NCBI RefSeq assembly: GCF_011386835.1
Contig: NC_088805.1
Coordinates: 15,372,836-15,436,835, forward strand
DNA length: 64,000 nucleotides
Source of the DNA: Chrysemys picta bellii
Taxonomy: Eukaryota; Chordata; Testudines; Emydidae
Direction of reading: 5' to 3'
Shown in pieces: positions 33,730 through 42,146 of the stretch (position 1 is the stretch's first letter; every line of letters starts with the position of its first letter). Both the position numbers and the translations under genes were made by a program. Below the pieces are notes generated by a model. The model ran no database searches and was not told the origin of the DNA. It was given only the letters and a program-made list of their open reading frames with translations.

Positions 33730-33906
33730 CCCACTGGGGCAGCCTGTCCTGGTGGCTTATAGGGTAATAACTCACACCTGAGATAAATGTGAAGAGGTCA
33801 GAGTTCATCTCCCCAGGAGCCTCTCCTGTAATAAAGCTGTATCTCTCCTGATCTCCCCTGTGAAGTTTTTTGATTAGGCAATTTTCACATGGTGACAGCG
33901 GTGAGG
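33730..33906 (+). mobile_element. Retroviral-type LTR 3' end with primer-binding-like site
   Basis: AATAAA (about 33830-33835) in TGTAATAAAGCTGTATCTC, followed by a TTTTCACA end at 33889 and TGGTGACAGCGGTGAGG, has the layout R-U5 / CA / primer binding site beginning TGG. The LTR start could not be fixed (somewhere after 33.4 kb) and no coding interior remains before the next element at 34031. Confidence 0.45.
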
Positions 33907-34030
33907 AATGGAATTGGCTCCATGCACACGGGGCTCTTTGCCAAACACTGATCTAATAAGCTTGACAGAAGCAGAAGGGAGCTGGTTTAGCAGAAGGTCA
34001 TTTCTTTGGAATCGGAGTCTTTACAGTGGG

Positions 34031-34992
34031 TGTGACGCATGGCTAGAAAGGGTTAAACATCCTGCAAAATAAATAACCCTCAAAAGACATGTGGGGAGAT
34101 AACGTTTGTGTTTTTGTGTATTTACATATGTATGAGTAGGGTCGACAATGTAAACAACAGCCCCTGTCTATGCTGGATTCTGATATCATTTAAATGAATT
34201 ATAAACACGGGATATCTCGGTATTCATCTCTCTTTGAAATGTACTGTGACTGGTGGAGGGAAATCGTGGCCCTCCTTCAGAGTCATCCTAATGCGCCAAG
34301 GAAATCCCAACTTGTCAAAGAGTTAATTACATTGTATAAAATATCCTGGGGTCCTGATTCTGTCATCTCAGATCTGCTTAGGCTTCATCAGGGGAAGTTT
34401 GAGTCACAAGCCTGAGGTCCCAGTTATACTGGTACCGCCCTGAATATGAGATTTGGACACTGGACTGTGACCTATGAACTGAATTCTAAAGGAACTCTTT
34501 GCAGCTACAAAGCTCACCATCTCTGCTGTGAATCTGTACCTCAATGGACTGAACTCATGTCTGTATGTGTATTAATCTTTTAACTATACTCTCTCTCTCT
34601 TTTGTTTTTTAATACATTTTGGTTTAGGTAATAAGAATTGTCTGTAGTGTGTATTTGGGTAAGATCTGGAATAGTCAATAACCTGGGAGGTAATGTGTCC
34701 GATCCTTTGAGATTGATAGAACCTTTTCTTTTATATGATGAGATAAGATTTTTAGAAATTTTCATCATATTTGACATGGGTACCTGGATGGAGGCCTGAG
34801 GCTGGGTCACTTTAAGGGAACTGTGTTGTTTGGATTTCTGAGTCACCAGGAAGGTAATAAAGAAGCTGTTTTATGCTGGTTTGGTGAAGTATTGAAATAT
34901 CCACCAGCTTTATGAGGATCGTCTGCCCTGTTCTTTGCAGTTCACCCTAATTGAGTGACCACAGCTGGCTCCCCACTAGGACCCCACTCACA
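34031..34992 (+). repeat. 5' long terminal repeat
   Basis: The LTR starts TG and ends CA. Its last 300 bases match the 3' LTR closely, for example GGCTGGGTCACTTTAAGGGA, CCCTAATTGAGTGA and CACAGCTGGCTCCCCACTAG. It is followed by GTGGCGTAGTCATGCTGGGA, a candidate primer-binding site starting TGG. Confidence 0.85.
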
Positions 34993-35117
34993 GTGGCGTA
35001 GTCATGCTGGGATACACAGTCCCACAGGTTAATTGGGGTTTGGGATCAGAACCACACGCTTGTCCAAATTTAATTTTGATCTTGGAGAATTTAAGAGTTA
35101 AAAATCAGTTGCAGTGA

Positions 35118-35461
35118 GTGACCCGTGATCAAGATCCTGACAGAAAAAGCCTGGAAGAATTGTGCTTACAGAGAGGGTTGTATTTTAAGAAAAAGGCCCC
35201 AGAGCAGGAACTGAAAAATCTGTTAATTGCCAGTGATAAGGAAGCAGACCCAGCAAAAATGCTTGCAGTGAGAAACCAGCAGCTAGAACTTGAACAAAAG
35301 CAAAGAGTAGCTGATACGGAAGGGGAAGCTGCTGAAAGAGAACACTCGCGTTTTGAACATGAACAAAGAATGGCAGATATTCGATGGCAGGAACTAGACG
35401 CTAAGGCAAAAGTGGACAGACTTAAGCTCCAACTCAAGAGAATAAAGGAACAACAGGAACT
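35118..35461 (+). pseudogene. gag remnant of the LTR element, cut by a Penelope-like insertion
   Basis: The frame runs about 115 codons (starting at GTG; an original ATG is probably lost or upstream). An N-terminal S-L-E-E-L-C-L-Q-R-G-L helix resembles a SAP-like segment. A long charged coiled coil follows, rich in E, Q, R and K, with repeats such as E-L-E-Q-K-Q-R and L-K-L-Q-L-K-R. Such helical N-termini are seen in gag proteins of Ty3-type vertebrate elements. Capsid and zinc-knuckle parts are not present. The frame is interrupted at 35462, and its target sequence AACAGGAACT reappears at 36098-36107 after the insertion. It lies about 125 bases after the 5' LTR, the usual gag position. No function is expected. 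Confidence 0.65.
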
Positions 35462-35552
35462 GTCAAGTATAAGAGGAGTAGCCGTGTTAGTCTGAATCTG
35501 TAAAACGCAACAGAGGGGCCTGTGGCACCTTTAAGACGAACAGAAGTACTGG

Positions 35553-35591
35553 GAGCATAAGCTTTCGTGGGTAAGAACCTCACTTCTTCAG
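35553..35591 (-). ncRNA. Hammerhead-ribozyme-like motif of the Penelope-like end
   Basis: On the minus strand the order is CTGAAGA, an imperfect stem-loop (GTGAGGTTCTTACCCAC), GAAA, GC-TTAT-GC and CTC. This follows the minimal hammerhead described for Penelope-like elements: CTGANGA, helix II, GAAA, a 2-bp helix III and an NUH site. The deviation CTGAAGA (canonical CTGATGA) and the weak helix I make cleavage doubtful. Confidence 0.5.
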
Positions 35592-35692
35592 ATGCAAGTA
35601 ATGGAAGTCTCCAGAGGCAGGTATAAATCAGTATGGAGATAACGAGGTTAGTTCAGTCAGGGAGGGTGAGGTGCTCTGCTAGCAGTTGAGGT

Positions 35693-36034
35693 GTGAACTG
35701 TAAGATGTACATTGGCCAAACTGGACAGTCACTACGCAAGAGGATAAATGGACACAAGTCAGATATCAGGAATGGCAATATACAAAAAGCTGTAGGAGAA
35801 CACTTTAACCTCCCTGGCCACACAATAGCAGATGTAAAGGTAGCCATCTTACAGCAAAAAAACTTCAGGACCAGACTCCAAAGAGAAACTGCGGAGCTCC
35901 AGTTCATTTGCAAATTTGACACTATCAGATCAGGATTAAACAAAGACTGTGAATGGCTATCCAACTACAGAAGCAGTTTCTCCTCCCTTGGTGTTCATAC
36001 CTCAACTGCTAGCAGAGCACCTCACCCTCCCTGA
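35693..36034 (+). pseudogene. GIY-YIG endonuclease domain of a Penelope-like element
   Basis: The frame opens at a GTG with no true start. It reads C-K-M-Y-I-G-Q-T-G-Q-S-L-R-K-R, the YIG motif with the following T and R-x-R, then N-G-H-K-S-D-I and G-E-H-F-N-L-P-G-H. These are the conserved parts of GIY-YIG nucleases at the C-terminus of Penelope-like reverse transcriptases. The domain cuts DNA to prime insertion. Here it is about 90 residues followed by a tail of non-conserved codons where the frame runs into the right inverted arm. The reverse transcriptase that should precede it is missing, so the fragment cannot mobilise itself. The domain reading frame has no internal stop, which suggests a fairly recent insertion. 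Confidence 0.85.
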
Positions 36035-36200
36035 TTGAACTAACCTAGTTATCTCCATACTGATTTATACCTGCCTCTGGAAATTTCCATTACTTATAAC
36101 AGGAACTATATCATACTGAAAAAAACAGTTCCTCTCAACAACAAAGATGGGGATAGAATCCATCCAGTTTGTAACAATGTTGGTATGTTGTTTGAGTCTA

Positions 36201-36747
36201 AGCAGTTGTCTGTGTGTAACCTAATTTACCCCAACACTGCCACCTTTTATGTAATTGCTTTTACTGGGAGCTCAGGTGAAGGTAAGCCCATAACTTGAGC
36301 AGAGAATGTAAAAGTCAGTGGTAAAAGCTGTTTCGGGCAAATTAAGCTTCTAACATCACTCTTGTTAAAACAGATTTTGTCAAAGAGGAAGATTATTTAC
36401 CAAATCAGAGTGTGAATATTGTAATCCTTTATGAGTTTACTGTACATGTGCCTTTATCCAGAATCCATCTTGAATGGAATGGTGTTAAACATGAAGTTAT
36501 AGCTGGTGTAAGGAAGTTATTACCTAAGGATCTTTTGATTGGGGATGATATTAAAACTTTGTTCAGTCAAGTTGATGACATAAACCAGTCACAGGAAAGA
36601 AATAATCCTGAACCTGTGTCTACTAGGGGCAAGGATTTGCTTATGGAGGGTTTCTCCAAATGTTTGTATGAGGAAGATGGCTGTTTATCTGTGCCAAGAA
36701 GCAGTGCATATGTGGAAAAAATTCCTATTTGTCTCTCTGGTATCTGA
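36201..36747 (+). pseudogene. Protease-region remnant of the LTR element
   Basis: Pieces in more than one frame read like the retropepsin region of a Ty3-type polyprotein. One piece is F-T-G-S-S-G-E-G-K-P-I-T (36258-36293, then a TGA). Another is H-V-P-L-S-R-I-H-L-E-W-N-G-V-K-H-E-V followed by L-L-P-K-D-L-L-I-G-D-D-I (36439-36555). The second has the substrate-flap to C-terminal layout with an I-G-D-D end. The catalytic D-[ST]-G is not visible, and stops and frameshifts separate the parts. The following 36412-36747 frame ends at TGA. It is inactive and the class assignment is moderate. Confidence 0.5.
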
Positions 36748-37432
36748 GAAGTGAATCTGGCATTAGATAATGCCCAGGAAGATATTTCTCTAGAGCAAAT
36801 TAAAGTTGGTGATCAGGTTAAAGCCCTAAATGAGGAAGAAAGGCGTAAAGTTTTTATGGGCGATGGAATGTTGGCTAGTAAAGCTTGGGAAAGTAAGCCT
36901 GACCCAGGGGAAAGTGATGTGCTTAAAGTAGCTCAGTGTAATAAGACCCTATTTGTGGGAAAACTGCAGTTTATCTGTTAAGGGAGGGAAAGGCAAAGAA
37001 AGTTTAGATTAGCATAGGCAGCCTTCTGGGCTGATGGCTTTGTCTAATCAGCAGTTTGGGAAGGCAAGGTTAGTGGAACATGAGTATCCCTACACCTTAC
37101 CTGTTACCAGTGTGGAGAACTGTGAGAGCAAAGGAAATGTCCCTGTGTCTGTTAGGGGTAATGACTTGCCTATGAAGGGAGCTACCCCAATCTCCAAGCA
37201 ATTGTCTGTGAATAGCCATGTGTGCTGGGACAAAGGAAAGGATATCCCAAGCTGTTTGTCTGTTGAAGGGGAATGTTTCTCCAGCTCTTTTGTGTCTGTA
37301 AAGCAGACAGAAGAAGCCTGACAGCCTATGATGGTTGAAGATTTATCAGTTAACCCAGAGCTGATTCTGGATACAACGAAAGCCCAGGAAGGAAGTGGTC
37401 CTGAATTTGTGTCCTGATTTTGGTCCTGATCC
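36748..37432 (+). other. Interior of the LTR element, no recognised domain
   Basis: Two short frames (36751-36981 and 37034-37321) of acidic, serine-rich sequence probably belong to the linker between protease and reverse transcriptase of the parent element. Both contain phrases resembling the preceding frame (P-V-S-T-R-G-K-D-L against P-V-S-V-R-G-N-D-L), hinting at an internal duplication. No catalytic motif was seen. Confidence 0.45.
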
Positions 37433-38023
37433 ATTGAGATTGGTAGAACCTTTTCTTTTATTTGATGAAATAAGATTTGCAGAAATTATCATCATATTTG
37501 ACGTGGGTACCTGGATGGAGGCCTGAGGCTGGGTCACTTTAAGGGAACTGTGTTGTTTGGACTTCTGAGTAACTAGGAAGGTAATAAAGAAGCTGTTTTG
37601 TGCTGGTTTGGTGAATCTAAGGCCTGGTCTATACTGGGGGGGGGGGGGAAGATCTAAGTTACACAACTGCAGCTACGTGATAACGTAGCTGAAGTCGACG
37701 AACTTAGACCTACTCACCGTGGTGTCTTCACCGTAGTGAGTCGACTGCTGCAACTCCCCTGTCAACTCCGCCTGCGCCTCTCGCGGTGATGGAGTACAGG
37801 AGGCGACGGGAGTGCACTCAGGGATCGATTTACCACGTCTAGACTAGAGGCGATAAATCGATCCCTGCTGGATCGATCGCTGCCCACCAATTTGGCGGGT
37901 AGTGTAGACATACCCTAAGTATTGGAATATCCACCTGCTTTATGGGGATTTTCTGCCCGGTTCTTTGCAGTTCACCCTAATTGAGTGATCACAGCTGGCT
38001 CCCCACTAGGATCCCTGCTCACA
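37433..38023 (+). repeat. 3' long terminal repeat, 5'-truncated and interrupted
   Basis: It aligns with 34691-34992 of the 5' LTR from GAGATTGGTAGAACC onward. The first about 660 bases of the LTR are absent, and 37621-37915 is an insertion. Confidence 0.85.
37621..37915. mobile_element. Nonautonomous TIR element in the 3' LTR
   Basis: Comparing the two LTRs shows exactly what was inserted. The ends GGCCTGGTCTATAC and (reversed right) GGGTATGTCTACAC are imperfect inverses. TAA is present on both sides (37618-37620, 37916-37918), compatible with a 3-bp Harbinger-type or 2-bp TA duplication. A G run follows the left end. The interior has ATCGATTTA / TAAATCGATCC inverse pairs. Confidence 0.75.
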
Positions 38024-38028
38024 GTGGG

Positions 38029-39121
38029 TTGCCTTGGAAAACTACTCAGCCTCCAGGCTGGCTACCCCCCACAGAAGCAACTTCCCCGCTGCAGAGCATC
38101 TCTCCTCTCTAGCTCTTTGGACAGATCCAAAGCCCCCTGAAGTGAGTGGAGAGACTCCCACTGACATCCATGGGCTGTAAATGAGGCCCCTGGAGGGGAG
38201 TGCAGTAGGAGACTATCGCACCCAGAAGAAATTGTCACACCATCCCCTGGCAGCTCCCTTCAGCCCAAGTTCATTCTCCCCGTGCTTCCGTGAGCTCCAC
38301 ATCACCATAGGATCTACGTGTTAGTTCCCAGGTGCCCTTTCTGGTGCCACACGAACCACACGCAGAACCTGAGACATTTTCTGGGCACATGGCGAAAGCA
38401 AGGGGTTGAGTTGCAGAGCACGCGGGAAACGACCCAGCTGAGAACCAGGGAGATTATTAGTGACACGACACAGAGGTCAGGTAAATCTTGGCCTCTTTTA
38501 TCTGCCCTGCTTTGCAGCACCAAATGAGGGAAAGTGGTGCCACTGTACATACTACATCCCCATCGGATTTCCTCCCACTTTTGTGCACCCCCAGGGGCCA
38601 TCGTGGGGCTTGCCAGGACTTCAGCATGGCCTGACTGGGGGCCTGGGGGAAAGGCGGTCCATGGGCTATGGCTCAGTAATTGAAACAGTTCATGCTTCAA
38701 GTGAAGTCCTTTATCGGTGTAAACCTGTTACACCCCGGGGTGTTTCAACGGGCGCTCACAAGCTTGGCCTTCTGTCTCAGTTTTATCTTGTGGCGTGTCT
38801 TGTGCAGAAGTCAGAGGAGTGGGTGGCCGCCGTTCAAAGGCAGGTACGGCAGCGTTCTGAAGCAGGCAGGGGGCCAGGTGTTTTCAGGGTGGCCGGTCAG
38901 AAGCTGCCATGACACCTGTTTCTGTCTGGATTTCTCTCTCTCTGTTTGTCACCCTCGAGAATCTTGGAAGGAACAATAACCTACGGGCACAGCAAGCGCT
39001 GCCAGGCACCCAGTCTGTGCACATTCCTGGTACCGTGGGTCACCCTCCGGGCAGTGAGGCGTGAATGCATAGGTCTCTGCAAAGCTCGGGTCAGGCCATT
39101 CCCACCGGGATCCTTGAGTTG
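38029..39121. other. Unassigned intergenic sequence
   Basis: Two overlapping plus-strand frames (38460-38979) show no known motif or splice structure. No repeat was bounded. Confidence 0.45.
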
Positions 39122-39129
39122 CTCCCTAC

Positions 39130-39426
39130 CAGGGCTGCCCAGATGATTCAGGGGGCCTGGGGCAAAGAGGGGGAGTTGCTGTGCTTGTACTCAGCCGACG
39201 GTGGTCCGGGTCTTCGGCAGCGGGGGACCCTTCAGTCGCTCCGCGTCTTCGGCAGCACTGAAGGACCTCCCGCCGCCGAAATGCCACCGAAGACCAGGAC
39301 CACCGCCGGGCCAGGGCTCGCAGGGCCGCCGAAGACCTGGACTGCCACCAGGCCAGGGCTTGTGGGGCCCCTGCGGGGCCCGGGCAAATTGCCCCACTTG
39401 CCCCCCCCCTCCTCTGGGCGGCCCTG
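39130..39426. mobile_element. Nonautonomous hAT-type element
   Basis: The ends CAGGGCTGCCCAGATG and (reversed right) CAGGGCCGCCCAGAGG are inverse. CTCCCTAC is duplicated perfectly at 39122-39129 and 39427-39434. The GC-rich interior has repeated GGTCTTCGG/CCGAAGACC phrases that produce long frames on both strands. Confidence 0.88.
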
Positions 39427-39896
39427 CTCCCTACCGCACACAGAGACCACTCACTGCAGCCACAGGCACATCTGCTGTGAGACCCTCCTCTCTGTAGAGA
39501 AAAACTCCCACCTCACTTCAGCCTCACGATTATTATCATGCCTGGGTGTGGAAGGGGACTGGCCCAGGGTGTCGGCTTTCCCCAGCACCCCCAAGTGAAA
39601 GCAGGGCACAGGACGGATCTAGGCTATGGACTGGCCCTAGCGTGGTTGGGGGAGTCAGTGACTCGCAGGAGATACAGTAGCCACGGTGCAGATCCCTGCA
39701 CATCGAACATAGACACTAGCCTGACTGCACATGGCTGCTTTATGGAGCCACAAAAGGGGCTGCTCCAAAGTGCAGGTCATCTTGGCCTCCTTCTGCCATC
39801 CTGCTCTGTGCAGACAGCCTGGCTCAGGGAGCCTCCCCTCAGCCCCAGCTCAGCACTTAGCGCCTCGCACTAGGAAGAGCAGAATCTGATCTTTAA

Positions 39897-39970
39897 TGAT
39901 TCATGGATGCTCAGGCCGGAAGGGACCATTATGATCATCTTGTCTGACCCCTGCAGAGCACAGGCCAAAA
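39897..39970 (+). mobile_element. CR1-type LINE fragment
   Basis: GGCCGGAAGGGACCATTATG followed by ATCATCTTGTCTGACCCC and ACAGGCCA matches the CR1 3'-region text common in turtle and bird genomes. Confidence 0.65.
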
Positions 39971-41596
39971 TCTCGGCTATTGATTTTCTGCATCTGCCTG
40001 ACATAGACAAAGCAAGATCTCTGTGTCCCTCTTTGCTCTCCACGGAGGCCCCAGGCTATCTGCCCACCTCCAACTGCAGTGGGGCTGGACCACTGTTCAC
40101 CAATGCTGTCACTCTGTGGCTCTGTTTCCCAGGAGCAGAGAGGATGCAAGAATCCTGGCAGCCACATGATGCCGGACTAGGGTGGGCAGAGCAGAGCATT
40201 AAACATCCACCACCAGACTAGACCCAGCAGCCCCCATGAAGAGGAGGAGAGGGACTGTAAGGAGCTTGTCCCTTTGTTGTTTGGCTGATGGTGGCAGATT
40301 ATTCTGGACTAGGAGGCAATTTTAAAATCCAAGCCATTTGTTGGGTCAGTTAATTCAGGGCCTGTCTCCTGGGTGATGGCCCTAAGCAACAGGAAAGCTA
40401 GAAGAGCAGAAGAAGCAGACAAAGAACCTGACTCGTGTGGCCTTTACCTTGACACTGGGAGCGCATTCCCAACCGTGCATGTCTGGGAGAAGATCTGATG
40501 GGGAGCCCAGCACGGGGCCCTTTGGTGACCACTCCCACCCAGCGGCAAATCTGACAGAACCCAGCTCATGGAATTGTCTCCTAAAGGGATCTCCCATAGA
40601 ATAAGAGCAATTGCTCTGGCCTTTGGGATGGTGACAGCCAGAGCCAGGCCTGGATTCCTCCGGGACTTGGTGAAGAAGCCTCCAGCAGCCTCCCACAGCC
40701 CAAGCTGGGAGCAGGAGCAGCTTGTTTTTCACTCAAAATCCATCAAGGGTTTGGGCATCTGGTAGGAGGGTTGGATCCTGCAGAGCCCCAGAAGGTGGAA
40801 ATCCCAGTTTCCCTTGCAATGTGTAGGGCCTGGGGGAGTGCAGCTGGGAGGCGGGGGCTGATGGAACAGAGGTCCCCAAAGGGGGGACTGGGCATACTGC
40901 AAAGTGGGCACAAGCCTGGAGCCGGCCCTGGCCGAGAAGGTCAAACACCTCCAAGGAGTTTTCCATTAAAAAAGAGCATTAACATGAAGACGCAGCATCC
41001 ACGGCCCTGCTGAGCCTGGGTCACTGCTGGCTATAGCTGGTGCACCTCGGAGCCTTTCAGATGGTTAATCAATAATCTCCCCCTCCCATTGCAGCGGGGA
41101 GCCGGGCCTGCCTGGGCCATAAGAGGTTTCCTTTCTCTCCAGAGACCAATGAACTGAGCTGGAGCCCTTTGCATCTGAATGAGTTTCCTTGTAGCTGCAT
41201 GAAAGCTGCCCTGTGGGTCTGTCAGGTGCTCTGTGCCTCTATAGCGAGCCAGCTCTTGAAGAAGTGTGTGACCTGGGCAATTAACCTCAGGGCCAGCTCT
41301 TATCCCTCACCTAAGAGCCCTTCTAATCAGACCCCTGAGGCTGCAGCCCCCATTGGGATTCCTGCACGCATAATTCTTGCCAGCTGAACGCTCCCTGTCC
41401 TGAGCTATCCAATGGCCCAGAGTCTCCAGAACAGGCCTCAGGGACCCCTCTGAGCTCAGCTCATGCCTGATTTCAATTCAGTCACTTAACTGCTTTCATT
41501 GTCGTTGCTCAGTATCCCCTAAGCCTGATGCTTCTCCACCACTTGGCCTTTCATTTGCCTTCATGTGCTGTAGCTAACATGCTCAGGGCAAACGTG
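39971..41596. other. Unassigned intergenic sequence
   Basis: GGAGCCGGCCCTG near 40918-40930 looks like an isolated right end of the hAT family seen at 9344 and 21692, but no partner end was found. No gene recognised. Confidence 0.45.
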
Positions 41597-41604
41597 CTGT
41601 GGGC

Positions 41605-42138
41605 TAGGGTTACCATATTTTGAGCCTCCAAAAGGAGGACACTCCACAGGGCCCCGGCCCCGCCCCCAGCACCGCCCATGCCCCCCGCTCCAACTCCGCC
41701 CCCTCCCCTGCTTCCCGCGAACATTTGATTCGCGGGAAGCCTAAAGCAGGTAAGGGGAGTGTGGGGGGAGGAGGCACGGCCCCGTCTGGGCCCCCCGGCC
41801 TCTCCAGCTTGGGTCGGCTCGGGCCCTGGGGTGCCGGCCCCGGGCCCGAGCACCCCCGGCCCGCCCAGCACTGCCGGTCCCCAGCCCGGGCCCCCAGCCG
41901 AGCACCCCCGGCCCGCTCGGCGCCCCCCGGCACCGCCGGCGCTGGGCGCCCCCCGGCGCGCCCGGCCCCGCCGGCCCCAGGCCCAGCTCCCAGCCCAGTA
42001 CCGCCGGCCCTCGGCCCAGCACCGCCGGTCCCGATTTTCCCGGACATGTCCGGCTTTTTGGGATTTCCCCCCCAGACGGGGATTTGGAGCCCAAAAAGCC
42101 GGACATGTCCGGGAAAATCCGGACGTATGGTAACCCTA
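41605..42138. mobile_element. Nonautonomous hAT-type element with GC-rich core and 30-bp hairpin
   Basis: The ends TAGGGTTACCATA are perfect inverses (13 bp) and CTGTGGGC is duplicated exactly at 41597-41604 and 42139-42146. The core at about 41780-42020 is extremely GC- and CpG-rich. Near the right end, 42033-42062 and 42090-42119 are perfect 30-base inverses around a 27-base loop. The related short element at 55422 shares the end TAGGGT-ACCA. Confidence 0.9.
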
Positions 42139-42146
42139 CTGTGGGC

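Larger units (their letters stand above)
35462..36097 (+). mobile_element. Penelope-like element fragment with inverted arms
   Basis: The insert is bounded by the direct repeat AACAGGAACT (35452-35461 and 36098-36107). A left arm at about 35598-35698 is the inverse of a right arm at about 35993-36093, for example GAGGTGCTCTGCTAGCAG against CTGCTAGCAGAGCACCTC. Between them a + strand frame encodes a GIY-YIG endonuclease domain. Outside the left arm lies the family end with GTGTTAGTCTGAATCTG and a minus-strand hammerhead-like core. Inverted or partial terminal copies are a known habit of Penelope-like elements. The reverse transcriptase part is absent. Confidence 0.85.
34031..38023 (+). mobile_element. 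LTR retrotransposon, internally deleted, with nested insertions
   Basis: The element begins TGTGACGCATGG and ends CTGCTCACA, flanked by the exact 5-bp duplication GTGGG (34026-34030 and 38024-38028). The 5' LTR (34031-34992) is complete. The 3' LTR (37433-38023) lacks about the first 660 bases and carries a TIR insertion. Between them are remnants of gag with a coiled coil and of a protease-like region. No reverse transcriptase, RNase H or integrase is visible, so pol is deleted. The gag style recalls Ty3-type (Gmr1/SCAN-like) elements, but the class is not proven. It is non-autonomous and long dead. Confidence 0.85.

Noticed and set aside
40918..40930. Right end of a hAT element (GGAGCCGGCCCTG)
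   Set aside because: No partner end and no 8-bp duplication of GCCGAGAA found upstream.
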